Of a stretch of DNA of 64,000 nt, positions 11,301-48,312 are shown in pieces. A program made the position numbers and the translations under genes. Location: positions 21,232,450 to 21,296,449 of the forward strand of contig NC_092648.1 in the NCBI RefSeq assembly GCF_032118995.1. Direction: 5' to 3'. The notes below the pieces were generated by a model that did not search any database, was not told where the DNA came from, and saw nothing but the letters and a program-made list of their open reading frames with translations. Source of the DNA: Asterias amurensis (Eukaryota > Echinodermata > Asteroidea > Forcipulatida > Asteriidae). Within the stretch, counting starts at the first letter, position 1, and each line of letters begins with the position of its first letter.

Positions 11301-12840
11301 ACTTATAGTGCTGTAGCAACGCTATGTATCGTGGGACGTAAAAATGTCATTTTTGACGATGTTTTTTAAAAAGGAAATGCAAGCATTATGAATGTATATT
11401 GAGTGTGTGGAGAAAATTTTGGTAGTGTAGTACAAAAGAAACTTTAGTTATTGCTGGCTAACGGTCAGTTTCACCTATCAACGCTGATTTGAAAAACGTG
11501 TAACGTTAGGGAGGCCCAACATATTAGACCCCTATAAGGATCACGGGGAGCCTTATAGTTTCTAGATGCATAAGGTATGTTGTCTAACCCAAAACGAGGT
11601 GGGTACAGCCACTGCAAGTAGTGGTGGACGTGCGAAATAGCTTCATTTTGGGTTAGAATTATGACGCCATGCATAAATATTGAGAGAGGGGTATAACACC
11701 CTCACCCACATTTCGAAATATTTGTGTAAAGGATTTTTATATCCTAGCGGGGTGCCGCGCGAAGCGCGGCATCCCACTAGTCATTATTATGCATGGTTAC
11801 CAAATATACAAATGTGCTACTAGTTACACTACAGACTATCCCAGAACTTCAAGTTCTTCTCACTTTCAAAAGCAGCCTTCATACGATTTAGAAGATAGTC
11901 GCACTGCTGCCAGACACTGGGATGAACCTGCCCTTCTGTTTGTGACAAGAATATAAGTGTATATTGGGGTCTAAACCGTCTTTAACGTGATAGTTGCTGT
12001 AATAACAACACACGGGACCTACTACTACAGCTTTTTGTCCCATATGAAGGACAAACACAGGTTAAGTGTGTTGCTTAAGGACACAAGTGTCAGGACTCCT
12101 GACGAACCCACACTCCGTAGAACAGGCCAGAGATTGAGTTCGGTGACGGTGCTCTTATTGAGTCTTAACCGCTTGACCACGACACCCCCGACGGCCTAGT
12201 CAGTTTACTAAATAAAATGTGTAATCAATTGAAACTTCAGCCTTTGTAGTGCTAGGGTCATCAACACCCGGCTGGACTAAGTATATGGGACGCAGCGTCC
12301 CGTATACTTAGTCCAGTTGGGTGTTGATGACCCTAGACGCTGTCAGTGTCACTGCCTTGTCTGAATTTCAAAACTGTTATTCTTTATATGGAATCTTCAC
12401 TTTAGGTCTTTACAGTGGAAACGATGATGCCTCATCTTAAAGATATCTCAGGAGCTGTTGGCAAAAATCTTTTCATGAAAGACAAAAAGAAAAAGGGCCT
12501 CTGGCTTTTGACCTGCCGCCACGACCGTCCAGTCAACTTGGCGACCCTAGCCAAGACGGTAGGGGCCCCAGGGGGTCTCCGCCTGGCAGATGAGAGCATC
12601 TTAAAGGACAAACTGGGCGTTGCCCAGGGCTGTGTCACACCCTACGCACTCTTCAATGACGAAAGTAACGATGTAAAGTTCTTGCTCGACAGCGATTTTA
12701 TAACGGGGGGTCATGAGAGAGTGTTCTTCCATCCGATGGTGAATTCAGCAACCACGGGAATGTCACCAGAAGATTTCCTGAAATTTGTGAAAGAAACCGG
12801 ACACGAGGTCGTCATGGTTAACTTTGAGGAGATGGGATGA
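8395..12840 (+). CDS. PRORSD1: Prolyl-tRNA synthetase-associated domain protein 1 (YbaK/ProX trans-editing)
   Basis: Two coding exons, 8395-8493 and 12406-12840, join in phase 0 to a 177-residue protein, close to the usual length of about 170. Splice sites are GAG|gtaaat and ctttag|GTC, joining IEHPE to VFTVETMMPHL, a typical family junction. YbaK/ProX proteins hydrolyse mischarged Ala-tRNAPro in trans. Visible features: the KNLFMKD strand with the likely catalytic Lys at residue 53, the GCVTPYALFND segment, and the TGGHERVFFHP substrate loop near the C-terminus. The start codon has G at -3 and +4. The gene points away from SLC46 and converges on MSK1. In humans the locus is known as a pseudogene, whereas this copy is intact. 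The first AATAAA after the stop that I noticed is at 13526-13531; the true 3' end is unknown. Confidence 0.93.
8602..8709. mobile_element. 108-bp hairpin MITE with target duplication
   Basis: Nearly perfect inverted arms start TAGACCCAGTGACTGGGGCG and continue through GCTGTACTCCTTTTAAACAA. The loop is about 20 bp. It is flanked by ATTAAAAG on both sides (8594-8601 and 8711-8718; the ninth base differs), an 8-bp duplication typical of hAT-type insertion. It lies in the PRORSD1 intron. Confidence 0.8.
8803..8948 (-). mobile_element. tRNA-derived SINE family C, copy 1
   Basis: Read on the minus strand, a tRNA-like B box GGTTCGAATCC is followed by a body ending in TGTATGGGTAAAAACC and an AATTAAC tail. 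Related copies: 29643-29830 (-), 32222-32322 (+, 3' part), 57105-57290 (+) and 61548-61610 (partial). This copy lacks most of the tRNA 5' half. It is in the PRORSD1 intron. Confidence 0.75.
9071..9470. repeat. Dispersed direct repeats in PRORSD1 intron
   Basis: A segment containing CAACCACTGGTCGA and AGACTTCCTAGAAATC occurs at 9078-9121 and again at about 9406-9448. Between them CGGATTGGTTCATTCATT occurs twice (about 9163 and 9259). The arrangement suggests duplicated pieces of an unknown repeat. There is no coding signal despite overlapping open frames. Confidence 0.6.
9471..12249. other. PRORSD1 intron, right part
   Basis: Contains a poly(G) run at about 9630-9650, a poly(C)/poly(A) junction near 11222-11248, repeated CTCACGC words at 10476-10535, a small perfect hairpin at about 11746-11775 (GGTGCCGCGC / GCGCGGCATCC), and an antisense SINE at about 11985-12193. 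No exon could be supported between the two PRORSD1 exons. Confidence 0.5.
11985..12193 (-). mobile_element. tRNA-headed SINE (family S2), copy 1
   Basis: On the minus strand the head GTGTCGTGGTCAAGCGG resembles a tRNA A box, and a GACACTTGTGTCCTTAAGCA body follows. The same head and body occur at 39617-39980 (-), 44431-44820 (-), 31459-31760 (+) and 41503-41600 (+). It lies in the PRORSD1 intron. Confidence 0.65.
12250..12336. mobile_element. Short near-perfect hairpin element
   Basis: Arms of about 40 bp start CTAGGGTCATCAACACCC and end with the reverse complement, with almost no loop. It lies about 70 bp before the second PRORSD1 exon. No clear target duplication is seen. Confidence 0.65.
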
Positions 12841-14149
12841 GTTGGAGTGGAGACCTGACGAAACACACTCATTAATAATGTCCATATGGATGGGGGTGTA
12901 TAGGTGAACAAGTTGAAAGGCCACTGTCTTGGATGCAGTGGCTGAGCCAGGACTCTTTCGGTGGTGGGTGGGGGGGGGGGGGGGCTGGGGAGGAATCTTC
13001 TATCGGATGGTGGGGGTGGGGGTTGGTGGGTGATGGTCATGGTCTTTTGAAAGTGTATGCTGCAGGGGGTCCACCATCGTCTTATGGCATTTTGTGGCAG
13101 CAGTAGAGATCCTGGTTTTAAAAAAAAAGAATCAAAAAGCATTTTCGTTTTTTTTTCCCCTCTTCTTATTCTTTTTTTTATTTTTTATTTTTCTAAAATC
13201 CTATTCTTTATCCCAATGCAAAACAGATATCTAGGAATGAGTGAAATACATGTATGACTGAGTGATAGACCAAAAAAAACCATAGAGGAGTCAAAAAGAA
13301 ATAACTGCATACTAAAGAGGAACAAGAAATGTCAACGAATCATTTATATAAAAATTTTAATATCTTCAAATATAGTGGAAATTAAAAAGTGATATTATTA
13401 TTAGCTATAAATAATTGGATTTGTGTTTAAAGAGAAGACATCAAATCACAAATGACTTTTTTACAATACTGCATTATTTGACCTCACCAAATTAAAACCA
13501 TTTTGTTTACAACTATATATATCTTAATAAATCAATAGTATGGTAATTAATAAAATGGTAAATTTAATAAACGTGCTATTGCCAGTGGTAAATGAAATAT
13601 ATATTTTATGTCATTTACTGCTCTTGTCTGATGTTTAGTACAATAGACCACAAATACATCACTCTTAAGTTCTTCATAAAACTCCCCTAAATGTTGCCAG
13701 TGTTGAACGAAACCCTCCATCCGTGGCAACTTGGGGCATCAATTAAAACAGAATAAACAGTCCACATGGTTTGGTTTAAACTTGACTATATCAGAACAGA
13801 TTAGCTCAAACACGTAGAGTAGTTTATTTGCCAACAAAACCATTTATGATACTTTACCAAAATCAGGGCTTAAATTCATAAAGCCTGTAAGCGCAAAAAC
13901 TTGCCAAGTCAGCACAGAAAAATCTTGCTTACCAGACACTGGTTACAAGCCAAAATCACATGAAGTTTAAATTGTTGCAACTGGTAACCACTAATTGTTT
14001 GCTTAGCAAAGACATTTGTATAGCAATAATTTCTGATTTTAACAGCTTTTTGAAATTGGCCCCAACCAGGTCCTTTCATGTTTGATTTGTTCATCAAATG
14101 GATGAGAATAAAAGCTAACAAAAATGACCTAAATATGTCTTTAAGATGT

Positions 14150-14460
14150 TTAAAGGCACTGGACTCCTTTGGCAGTTATCAAAGACAAGTGTCCTCACTG
14201 GGTGTATCCCAACATGTATACAAATCAAATCTGTGAAAACTTGTCATCAAAGTTGCCAGAGAATAATGAAAGAAATAACACCCTTGTTTCACAAATCTTA
14301 ATTTTTTTTGAGTGAGAAATTACCTCTTTCTCAAAAACTATGTTGTTTTAGAGGGAGAAGTGCCTAGTTTGGGCAAATTTCCATGGCATCACAACTACTT
14401 TACAGTTTCATCTTGTATATACTGCCTGTATGTTGTTTTCTTATAAGTGACAAATAAAAT
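14150..14460. mobile_element. TTAA foldback family B, truncated copy
   Basis: The left terminus is TTAAAGGCACTGGACTCC, with diverged body words of family B (TCAAAGACAAGTGTCC, TATCCCAACATG). The right terminus is missing, and the boundary near 14350-14460 is approximate. Confidence 0.55.
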
Positions 14461-14742
14461 AATAATGGAAAAATAATGTTTGTTTTACTCGTTTCACATC
14501 ATGTTAATTTGGTTCACACACGCCATCACTCAATCAAAAATACTGCAAATTATTTTACAACCTTCCATTAAATCCTAAAAAAACTTCTTCGTATTATACA
14601 CAATAAATATACATTGTATCGCCCCAAACATATACAATTTTCTTGTAAAATCCTCCGAAAATTGTCCTTTACATTTGGTCATCACCAACCTTTGAACTAA
14701 TTTTTTCACTTCAAAGACTAAACTTTTAAATATACATATTTA

Positions 14743-15128
14743 TTAAAGACACTGGCCACTATTGGTAATTGTCAAAGACTAGCCTTCACAGTTGGTGTAT
14801 ATCAACATATGCATAGAATAACAAACCTGTGAAAATTTGAGCTCAATCGGCCGTCGAAGTTGCGAGATAATAATTAAAGAAAAGAACTCCCTTGTCACAC
14901 GAAGCTGTGTGCTTTCTGATGCTTGATTTCGCGACCTGAAACTCTAAATCCGAGGTCTCAAAATCAAATTCATTTATAGTTACTTCTTCTTGTAAACTAC
15001 ATTATTTCAGAGGGAGCCGTTTCTCACAATGTTTTATACTATCAACCTCTCCCCATTACTTGTTACCGAGAAAGGTTTTATGCTAATAATTGTTTTGAGT
15101 AATTACCAATAGTGTCCACTGCCTTTAA
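14743..15128. mobile_element. TTAA foldback family B, copy
   Basis: A 386-bp element bounded by TTAA, with ends AAAGACACTGGCCACTATTG and, at the right, GTGTCCACTGCCTTTAA. Body words include AATTTGAGCTCAATCGG and AGAGGGAGCCGTTTCTCAC. It is intergenic. Confidence 0.85.
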
Positions 15129-16172
15129 ATAACAATGGTTTTCTTTGTTCCGCAAGGCAGAGTTAACTGTCGCACAGGAGTATGACTATTTTGCACAATA
15201 ACCCCTACCCACCCCCCCCCCCCCCCAAAAAAAAATGTACTGGATTGAAAAAGACATGAACATGTTGCATTCAGAGCCTTCGTTTCAAAACCCCAAATGA
15301 CAAAGGTTGATGTCATTTTTTTTTTCTCTTCAAATTTGGGAACTCTGTCAATATGTTTTTTTTGTCTTTTTGTTGTACTCCATATACCTGTGACCACTCT
15401 TCAGTCAAAAGTTTAATATACATACAGGAGGAAGTAGAAACTAAATATTTCAATATATAATTAGTTATGCAAATTACAGTCAGTGTTACTGAGTATTCCA
15501 ACAGTATTTAACTAATAAGTACATTTTATTAATTTACAAGAGTGCCAATATCAACCAACATGTCAATTTACATTATTTTCAATCCAAAGCTAAATTCAAA
15601 TTAGTTGCTGACATAATTTCATTTTTGTATATCTCAATATTAATTAGTATTAATCAATGCATTACTATATATGTATAAGTCCACCACTATTATTCGGTGC
15701 ACCAGTATGATTTTGAGTCCCCAAATATATCAAATTTACACTATATTTATAAACCAGCTTTGCTGTTGACAATCAAAAAGAATTAACTTACCCTCGTCCA
15801 TTCAATCCAGCTTCTTTAGCCACGCAATATAAAACACATCTATCAATAAATCGCCATCGATGCAATAGAGATCAGTATTATTGCAATTAAATTTAGAATT
15901 GATTAATCTAAACTGTTGGTCATTTTTTACATAAATCAAGTCACAAAACTGGTTCCAATTCCAATCAATCAGTCAATCAACCAACCAATAAATCAATCAA
16001 TCAATCAAACATCAAGATGTAATACTAATAATATTCCAATTGATTAGTTCAATATTTCAGTCAAGATGACTCAAACAATCCAGATGCAAAATAAATAATC
16101 TCATAATCAATCCGATCTGCCAATAAGTTATTTGCGTGTTAAATTTTAATATTGTCAAGTTACCACTTGAAT

Positions 16173-16556
16173 TTAAAGGAACATTACAGAATTGGTAAGA
16201 AACAAAAATCGTGAAGACCACAGATTTACATCAAACTGACAAGGTCTAACGATGATGGTAGTAGAAAACATCCGTTGAAATATTTCTGTCTGAAATGTCA
16301 TATTTGATGAGAAATAAATAGTCTAATTTCGCATTTGGAGTTTATCGGTCAGTGAGCGTTTTATTCATTTTTGTTTCGGCATCGATGCAATGCAAAATTT
16401 GTAATTGGTTTTTACTCTTCTCTCATAACCCAGATGGCAGATCGATCTCAAACTTCTACAGGTTTGTCAGTTACTGTATATGGTGGAATACATAATGTGC
16501 TTATACTGCCAGCACCTTTTTTGCTAGCAAAACCAATTTATGTAATGTTCCTTTAA
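16173..16556. mobile_element. TTAA-bounded element with AAAGGAACATTACA ends
   Basis: The left end TTAAAGGAACATTACA and right end TGTAATGTTCCTTTAA are inverted copies. The interior is unlike families A and B. A third TTAA-bounded family with the same AAAGG terminal bases. Confidence 0.75.
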
Positions 16557-17661
16557 ATTCCTCAAACTATAGAGACATGTCTCATGATAATAATAATAAG
16601 AAGAAGAAATTCTTCTAGAGCGCATATTACAAAGGAGTCTCTATTCGCTTCTGTGGTTAAAAAGATGGGTTTTAAGTTTAGATTTAACTTGTGCTAGCGT
16701 GGAACAGTCTTTAATTTAGGGGCAAGCTTTTGCGTAGTTTTGTAAGAGACGGTGAACACCCGTACACAATTCTGAATGATAGTACCAGGGTCTACTCATC
16801 TGGAGGTTGCAACACAAAAGCTTGCCCCGAACCATTTGAACAAAGCAAACTGTCTCTATAAGCTGAGGAAAGTGTAAAAAGTAACTTGTAACTAAGCAAG
16901 TCATTGTTCAAGTCATTACTCAAATCTAACCCACAAAAAAAGCTTATTCCCCACACCCCTATGCTATCAAATTCAGTCCTACTTCATTCAAGTTAACTAT
17001 TCATTCAAGTTAACTAATATCTTAGTTTAAACAGATATGCCATTGTGGCAAATTGCTATTGTGAATAGTTTCACAATTTTATATCAAAATATTCAAGTAA
17101 CACAATTATAGCCTTTGTCAATATCAGTATCTACCAATATTATTTATTACATAACATCCAGGTAGATCCTTATCATTTGATTGGAGGATTGTACGGCATG
17201 CAATCTTCAAAAGTCAAACCATTACATGGCTGATATCATTTATCAAACATTTTGGTACTATTCAAAGAGCACAATTTTGTCCCATCCTTGTTTTTACTCA
17301 TTGACCACATCATGCGTTATACACAGCAGTACAAAACACCCTCCTTGTCGCACAACAAATTGTCAGTTTTACCAATGTAATTTGCATTGTGACATCACAC
17401 TTTCCTGATAGCAACTACGATTGATTTGCAGTTAAGATCAATCTTGGCTCTTTGTTGAATGGCCTAGAACCCAATTTGTTACATTTTTTTTTAAGTTTTT
17501 TTTCCTTTAAAATGATAATAATCTACTTGGATGTTACAAAAAAAAAATCAATGAATGTTCAGGACTCATGCAATGGTAAGACTATTTACATTCGTTGAAA
17601 GTTGGAATGTTTTATTCTGCGAGGCAAAGCGTAAAGCTAACCACACCCATTCTGGTACAAT

Positions 17662-17986
17662 TTAAAGGAACACCTTGCCTTGGATCGGACGAGTTGGTCA
17701 AAACAAAAGCGTTTGTAACCGTTTTTTATAAAATGCTTACGGTTGGAAAGATGTTTTAAAAGTAGAATACAATGATCCACACAAGTTTGCCTCGAAATTG
17801 CACCGTTTTCCTTCTACTGTGCGAACTAACATGGTCGGCCATTTATGGGAGTTTCGAGGCATGTTTGTGTGGATCATTGTATTCTACTTTTACAACATCT
17901 TTCTACCCATATGCATTTTATAAAAAACGGTTACAAACGCTTTTCAAAGACCGACTCGACTGATTCAAGGCAACGTGTTCCTTTAA
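17662..17986. mobile_element. TTAA foldback family A, loop-deleted copy
   Basis: TTAA bounded, ends AAAGGAACACCTTGCCTTGG and GGCAACGTGTTCCTTTAA. It is shorter than the about 390-bp full copies because part of the central palindrome is gone. Its right TTAA is also the left TTAA of the next element. Confidence 0.85.
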
Positions 17987-18368
17987 AGACACTGGACACT
18001 AATAATAATTGTCAAAGACTAGTCTTCACAGTTGGTGTATCTCAACATATGCATAAAATAACAAACCTGTGAAAATTTGAGCTCAATCGGTCGTCGGAGT
18101 TGCGAGATATTAATGAAGGAAAAAACACAATTTTCGCATTAAGTTGTGTGTTTTCAGATGCTTGATTTCGAGACCTCAAATTCTAAATCTGAGGTCTAGA
18201 AATAAAGTTTGTGGAAAAATACTTCTTTCTCAAAAACTACGTTGCTTCAGAGGGCGCTGTTTCTCACAATGTTTTATACTATCAACCTTTCCCCATTACT
18301 CGTAATCAAGAAAGGTTTTATGATAACAATTATTTTGAGTAATTACCAATAGTGTCCACTGCATTTAA
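17983..18368. mobile_element. TTAA foldback family B, copy abutting family A
   Basis: It starts at the shared TTAA (17983-17986), then AAAGACACTGGACACTAATA. It ends GTGTCCACTGCATTTAA at 18368. The body matches family B throughout. Confidence 0.85.
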
Positions 18369-20044
18369 GGCCCTTTCGCATGAGAAAATTTGTAATAGAA
18401 ACCTCGACTAAAATCACATCAATGTTGAAAATTAACAAATTCCTGTCATGTGAAAGCTATCCTTGTTATGTCAATAACAAGAGATCCAGACCTCAGATGA
18501 GTAAATTGGCAACCATCTTAAAATCACAAGGATATATGTGGTGTGAAATGCTTACAGTGCAATAACTAAGGACCCTTGCTATGGCGATATTGCTCTTCTA
18601 ATGCACAGAACGTGTCACTATTGTGCACACTACAAGTCTTAAGTCTTCTTATTTTTATTTACATTATAATAAAGGGTTCAGTGAATGAAAATTTTGACCT
18701 TACTAACCCCCCCCCCCCCAAAAAAAAAAACAAAAAACAAGAAATTAGGAACTTTGGAAAATTTGTGTTCCAAGAAGTCTTGATAAATAATCACAATCAA
18801 ACAACTAGCATCTATTATGGAGAAGCTTCTTTGCTGATGCTCATGTGAAAGGACCTGTAGGTGTATACTGTAAAGATGAGTATATTTGATACACTCACAC
18901 AAATCCTTCTACCTGGACCCAATGTTCACGGAGCTGCTTTTAGAACAACAAAGGAAGCTAAGCACAAGAACATTATGCTTACCAAAATAAGGTCTCAAGT
19001 ACAATTTGCAACTGGTACTTTTTTCTTCTTTAGCAGCTTTAATAAATTAGGCCCTGTTGGTAGGTTTGTTTATCCTGATCAAAATTTATAAAGCAGGATA
19101 TGATATTTATAAATTTTCATTTTACACTATAAGATGATATTAAAGAATACATCACTTAACAAATATATATATTATTATAAATATAATACAATAGTTAAAA
19201 AAGAAAAGGTAAAATTCAAGAGATTCAATAACTTTCATAATGTTTTTATTTGATATAAAAATTTTTAATATATAAATTTTTGTGTTAATATAAAAATTAG
19301 GAATTTGGATAAGAAAAGTCAGCCTAAAATAATTTTTCATTTGGGTGTGTTTGTTTCTTTTTTTGACGTTTTAAATTAAAAAGTTTTTAAAGGGATGGTA
19401 CAACTTTCTTAATTGTTTTATTCCATATATAAACGGCCGGAAAGCTGGATTTTGAGTGTATTTTACAGTTAAAATCACTCATATAGCTTCAGGAAAATAT
19501 ATGTGACCATAAAATACTACTTGTAAGAATTTCGACTTGTAAGAAACTTTAACAGTTATAAAAAGTAAAAAGAAAGCCTCCAGCAACTGTTTTCAAACAA
19601 CATTAAGTGGTTAGTGTTAAGATGATTCACCAACATTGCCTTCGACAAGACCGAGTACCGGTATTACTAAATCCAAGACGAACACCCACCCGAAGCTTTT
19701 AAAAAGGGCGCCCTTGGTTGACTTGGTGCCCCCTCAAAAGATGGCGCTATGGGTACATGCCACCAACCTACACCCCCCCCCCCAAACACAACAAAGCTAT
19801 GTCACTGCATTTATTATCGATTAAATACAAAACCAAACTTTAAGAGAATAATATCGTTAATCAAATCATACTCCTTTATGAAGGTTTGTATGAAAAAAAC
19901 AGCGAGCGAAATTGTACACCACTGGAAAGGAGGTTGAGAACACCAACAACTAGTCAGTTAAAACCGCTAAAACATGGTCTCTGTTTTTGCCAAAGGGGTT
20001 TGGGCACCAGTCACGCAGTTGCAGCCTTAGCTTTGCTTTGTGTT

Positions 20045-20355
20045 ATACCCGCTTCAGACATGCGCGCCAGAGTCACGCCAAACCAAATAGATAAAGAGTG
20101 ACTCTAGGTCGACCCAAATTAATTTTGGTTTCAGACAAGGGAACTTATCATTTACATTAGGTTCGGCAAATGACAAGATCGGCGTCTGAAACCAAGGCGC
20201 TCCAGAGTTGTTCCGACTGACTGCAACAGGTGATCTTCCGGCGTCTAGCGCGTCCAGTCACTCCCAACTGTTTCAGACATCAGAATTTTCATGTACTTAA
20301 TTCAGAATTTGGTTCAGCGCGACTCTAGAACGCCTGTCTGAAACGGGTGTTCGGT
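20045..20355. mobile_element. Foldback element with GTTTCAGAC subterminal repeats
   Basis: Ends are inverted: ACCCGCTTCAGACATGCGCG at the left, and ACCCGTTTCAGACAGGCG read from the right. The word TTTCAGAC recurs in both orientations near 20129, 20185, 20267 and 20335. No ORF. Superfamily unknown. Confidence 0.6.
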
Positions 20356-21212
20356 GACTAGACCCATAAAACCAACAACTGAAGACGATCTTCGATCAGC
20401 CTTCCTCATTTCAGCATGTGTTGTTGCACAGAGTGTCAAAAATGGTGATCCACCAAGGTACAAACCCTGACTCGCTTTTCAAAACGTTGGTTAGCAATAT
20501 TTTATACAGTACAGCTAGAACAATAAAGCACCTGCCTAATTAAGACAATTTTGATTGGTCCCTTAGTAATTATATCGTCCAATTGAAACAGGCACATAGT
20601 TTTGGTATTTACACATACTTTATAATACTTTTTTATAATACAATTTAGTCAAGAGACTTTTGAAGCCAAATACTGACTGATTCTTCAAATGCTTAATTTG
20701 TAGGTTAAAGGCACTATGCTAGAGTGCAATACAATACAATTGATGTATCTATCTAAGCAGTTCATTCTTTCTAAAGCTACCTCAAGATTCTCTCCTCAGT
20801 TTGTTTTGAATGGTGCTTTGACCATCTCAAAAATTGGTAAATCAACAGAGAGGTTCTCTATTTAATAGGCAAAAAATAACATTGCCACAATTTAGCCTTG
20901 ATCATCGATCACCATGCTACTGCGCAATGTGATAATGAGTTCAAGGCCTGCAATTACCTGCAGACCATGGAGGCTGTGGCCCATGTTACCCCTGGTCTAG
21001 GCCCCCATCACCAGTTTCCCACAGACTGCAAGATTTTCTGATGACAGTGCCCATTGCAAAATGTCCTGGCCCTTTGAAATTCCAGGCCTGCAATTTGGAA
21101 ATCTAAAATGCAAATTCTCAAGAATCTTTTCAAAACAGTGAGCCTGGTTTTGATTTGGATGAAAAATTCAATATGTTCTTAATTCCAGGTTGAAATTAGA
21201 ATTTACTGCTCT

Positions 21213-46590
<25,378 letters not shown>

Positions 46591-46621
46591 GTAATATTTC
46601 GGTAGGAATTCTTGTCGCACT

Positions 46622-46642
46622 TCATACACGGCCGGTGAACAT
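46622..46642 (-). promoter_or_regulatory. Upstream ORF in MSK1 leader
   Basis: On the minus strand a six-codon ORF starts at 46642 with G at -3. It ends in a TGA overlapping a second ATG (ATGA) at 46625. The second ORF is out of frame with MSK1, crosses exons 1-3 and stops after about 78 codons. Both matter only if transcription starts upstream of 46642, which is not shown. Confidence 0.4.
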
Positions 46643-47089
46643 GACGAATTTTCCGGAAACTTATCTTAGATCAATAACAAACCGCCAAGTTTCTTGGAAT
46701 TACCACCATTTCATGACTGGATAAGAACACGTAGAACGGCGAGAAAATGACGAGAAGTGTTTACTAAACCACAAAATGGTAAGATTTCCAATTACACAAT
46801 GCTGAGGTAAAAACGTGTGCTTTTCAACATTTCAAGATTTCGTGATTAAATTATCAACAACAATGACATAAATTGAGCAATTTATTTTGCCAGCCTAAAC
46901 AGGAGCAGACTGGAAATCTATTGAAGTGAGCACCAAATGTAGGTTAGCCCATAAACAAGTTTGTGTCAAAAATCGTAAATGACCGTCACTTGACGCTAGG
47001 GCCCAATTTCGTGATCCTGTAAAAAAATTTGCTAAGCACACTAGTATTGCTTAGCAGGAACAGTTTACCAGTAAAAATTGCAATAAAAG

Positions 47090-47655
47090 TTTGAAGCGTT
47101 GTGGCTGGTGCCTCATTAAGTTTCTGCTCTGCTCTGCATAACAGCTTGACATTTTTAACGTTTCTAATTATTTATTCATTCATTTGTTATAGTTGCGATA
47201 ATCGTAACCCTCCTCCCGACGGCCGCCTGGCTACATTTGTTAATACTTTTTATTTATTTGTTTTAATTTACTATTTATTTGTTTATTTATTTATTTGCTA
47301 TTTGCTAGTCTAATTTCTGGTTTTGGTTTTGTTATTTTAATTTGTGCTTTGTGTAAACAGATTATTTATATTAATATGTATTTCTAATTTTTATTATTTT
47401 CCAAAGAGAGTATTTTATATAGTGTGTTTGCTTCCCTATGTGACTGGATTAACAGACTTTCGAGCTACAGTGTTTAATTATACTTTTGTTGATCCTGGCC
47501 ATCACATTAGGGTTGTTTTATAATTTCCTGTGCCCTTATTGTTTTTCTTGCTTTGTATTTACTTTTGTACATGTACTTATAATTATCTATTTGACATACT
47601 GTCTGCTTGTATTTGTAATTGTTTATTGGCAAAATAAAGAATAAGAATAAGAATG
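47090..47655 (+). mobile_element. Probable LINE 3' end (CR1/L2-like tail)
   Basis: An AT-rich stretch ending TTGGCAAAATAAAGAATAAG with repeated AATAAG units, the kind of short tandem tail seen in CR1/L2 LINEs. No reverse-transcriptase domain is visible. The 70-codon ORF at 47101-47313 shows no domain. Confidence 0.4.
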
Positions 47656-48312
47656 ACGGTTTTACATTATGGTTATTAAATGAACTGATGTTTTTAGAGA
47701 AGAAGCACGCTATGATTATTATTTTTGGAGTGTCAAATTAACGCAATACTTGTCTGACTGAAAGTGCATTTTTAATATCAATCAGTTTGCAACTTAAAAT
47801 ATCATGTTATATCTCCATGCTTTAAGTTATTCCTTTTTTGAAGGGCACTATACGGTCATTGGCAAATATAACAAATGCTAAATATTCCTAAACACTCAAA
47901 AAGAGATACTTTCAAGTTACACGCCTGAATGTGATTTCTTTTCCTCAAACCCCGCCTCATCAATGAAGGGTTGATACAAAATTAAGTGAATTGCTCATTT
48001 TCCCAAAATAATTAACACGTGGACAGGATCATGTTAAGTTGTGTGGAAGTTGAAGAAATATTAAAATTACATAAAAATATATTTATACACTATAAGACTA
48101 GCCTAAACTTCATTGTCAACATTATGTTACCGGTGCACTGTGTTTTAAATAGGAAAACATTCCCTGCCTGACGGTCGTTGCCTGAATTCAAAAACTTAGT
48201 CTTGGTGGTGAAATGGGATTGTCACAAACATTTGAACTGGCCCCAATTTATAGATAGAGGGCGCTTGACATCACTCATTCAAAACGAGCTAAGTAAATAG
48301 AAAGAATTAGAA

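Larger units (their letters stand above)
12841..21212. other. Convergent intergenic region between PRORSD1 and MSK1
   Basis: About 8.4 kb that should hold both 3'UTRs and is otherwise repeats. Listed separately: family B copies at 14150, 14743 and 17983; a family A copy at 17662; a relative at 16173; a foldback element at 20045; family D relatives near 13862 and 18922. Homopolymer runs occur at about 12970-12985 (G), 15206-15235 (C then A) and 18707-18740 (C then A). The stretch 15240-16170 has repeated ATCAATCA-type words near 15960-16010. A SINE 3' fragment lies near 16584-16660. From 19090 to 20040 and 20356 to 21212 I see nothing I can name. No ORF here has a recognisable domain. Confidence 0.6.
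46591..48312. other. MSK1-TBCC divergent intergenic region
   Basis: It begins with the MSK1 leader, which carries two short upstream ORFs (46622-46642 and one from 46625). A family D fragment lies at 46998-47090, then a LINE-like 3' end at 47090-47655. 47656-48312 is the TBCC upstream region, AT-rich and without an obvious TATA box. Confidence 0.55.

Noticed and set aside
12711-13142. 143-codon minus-strand frame over the end of PRORSD1
   Set aside because: Proline-rich shadow of the coding exon and a poly(G) tract.
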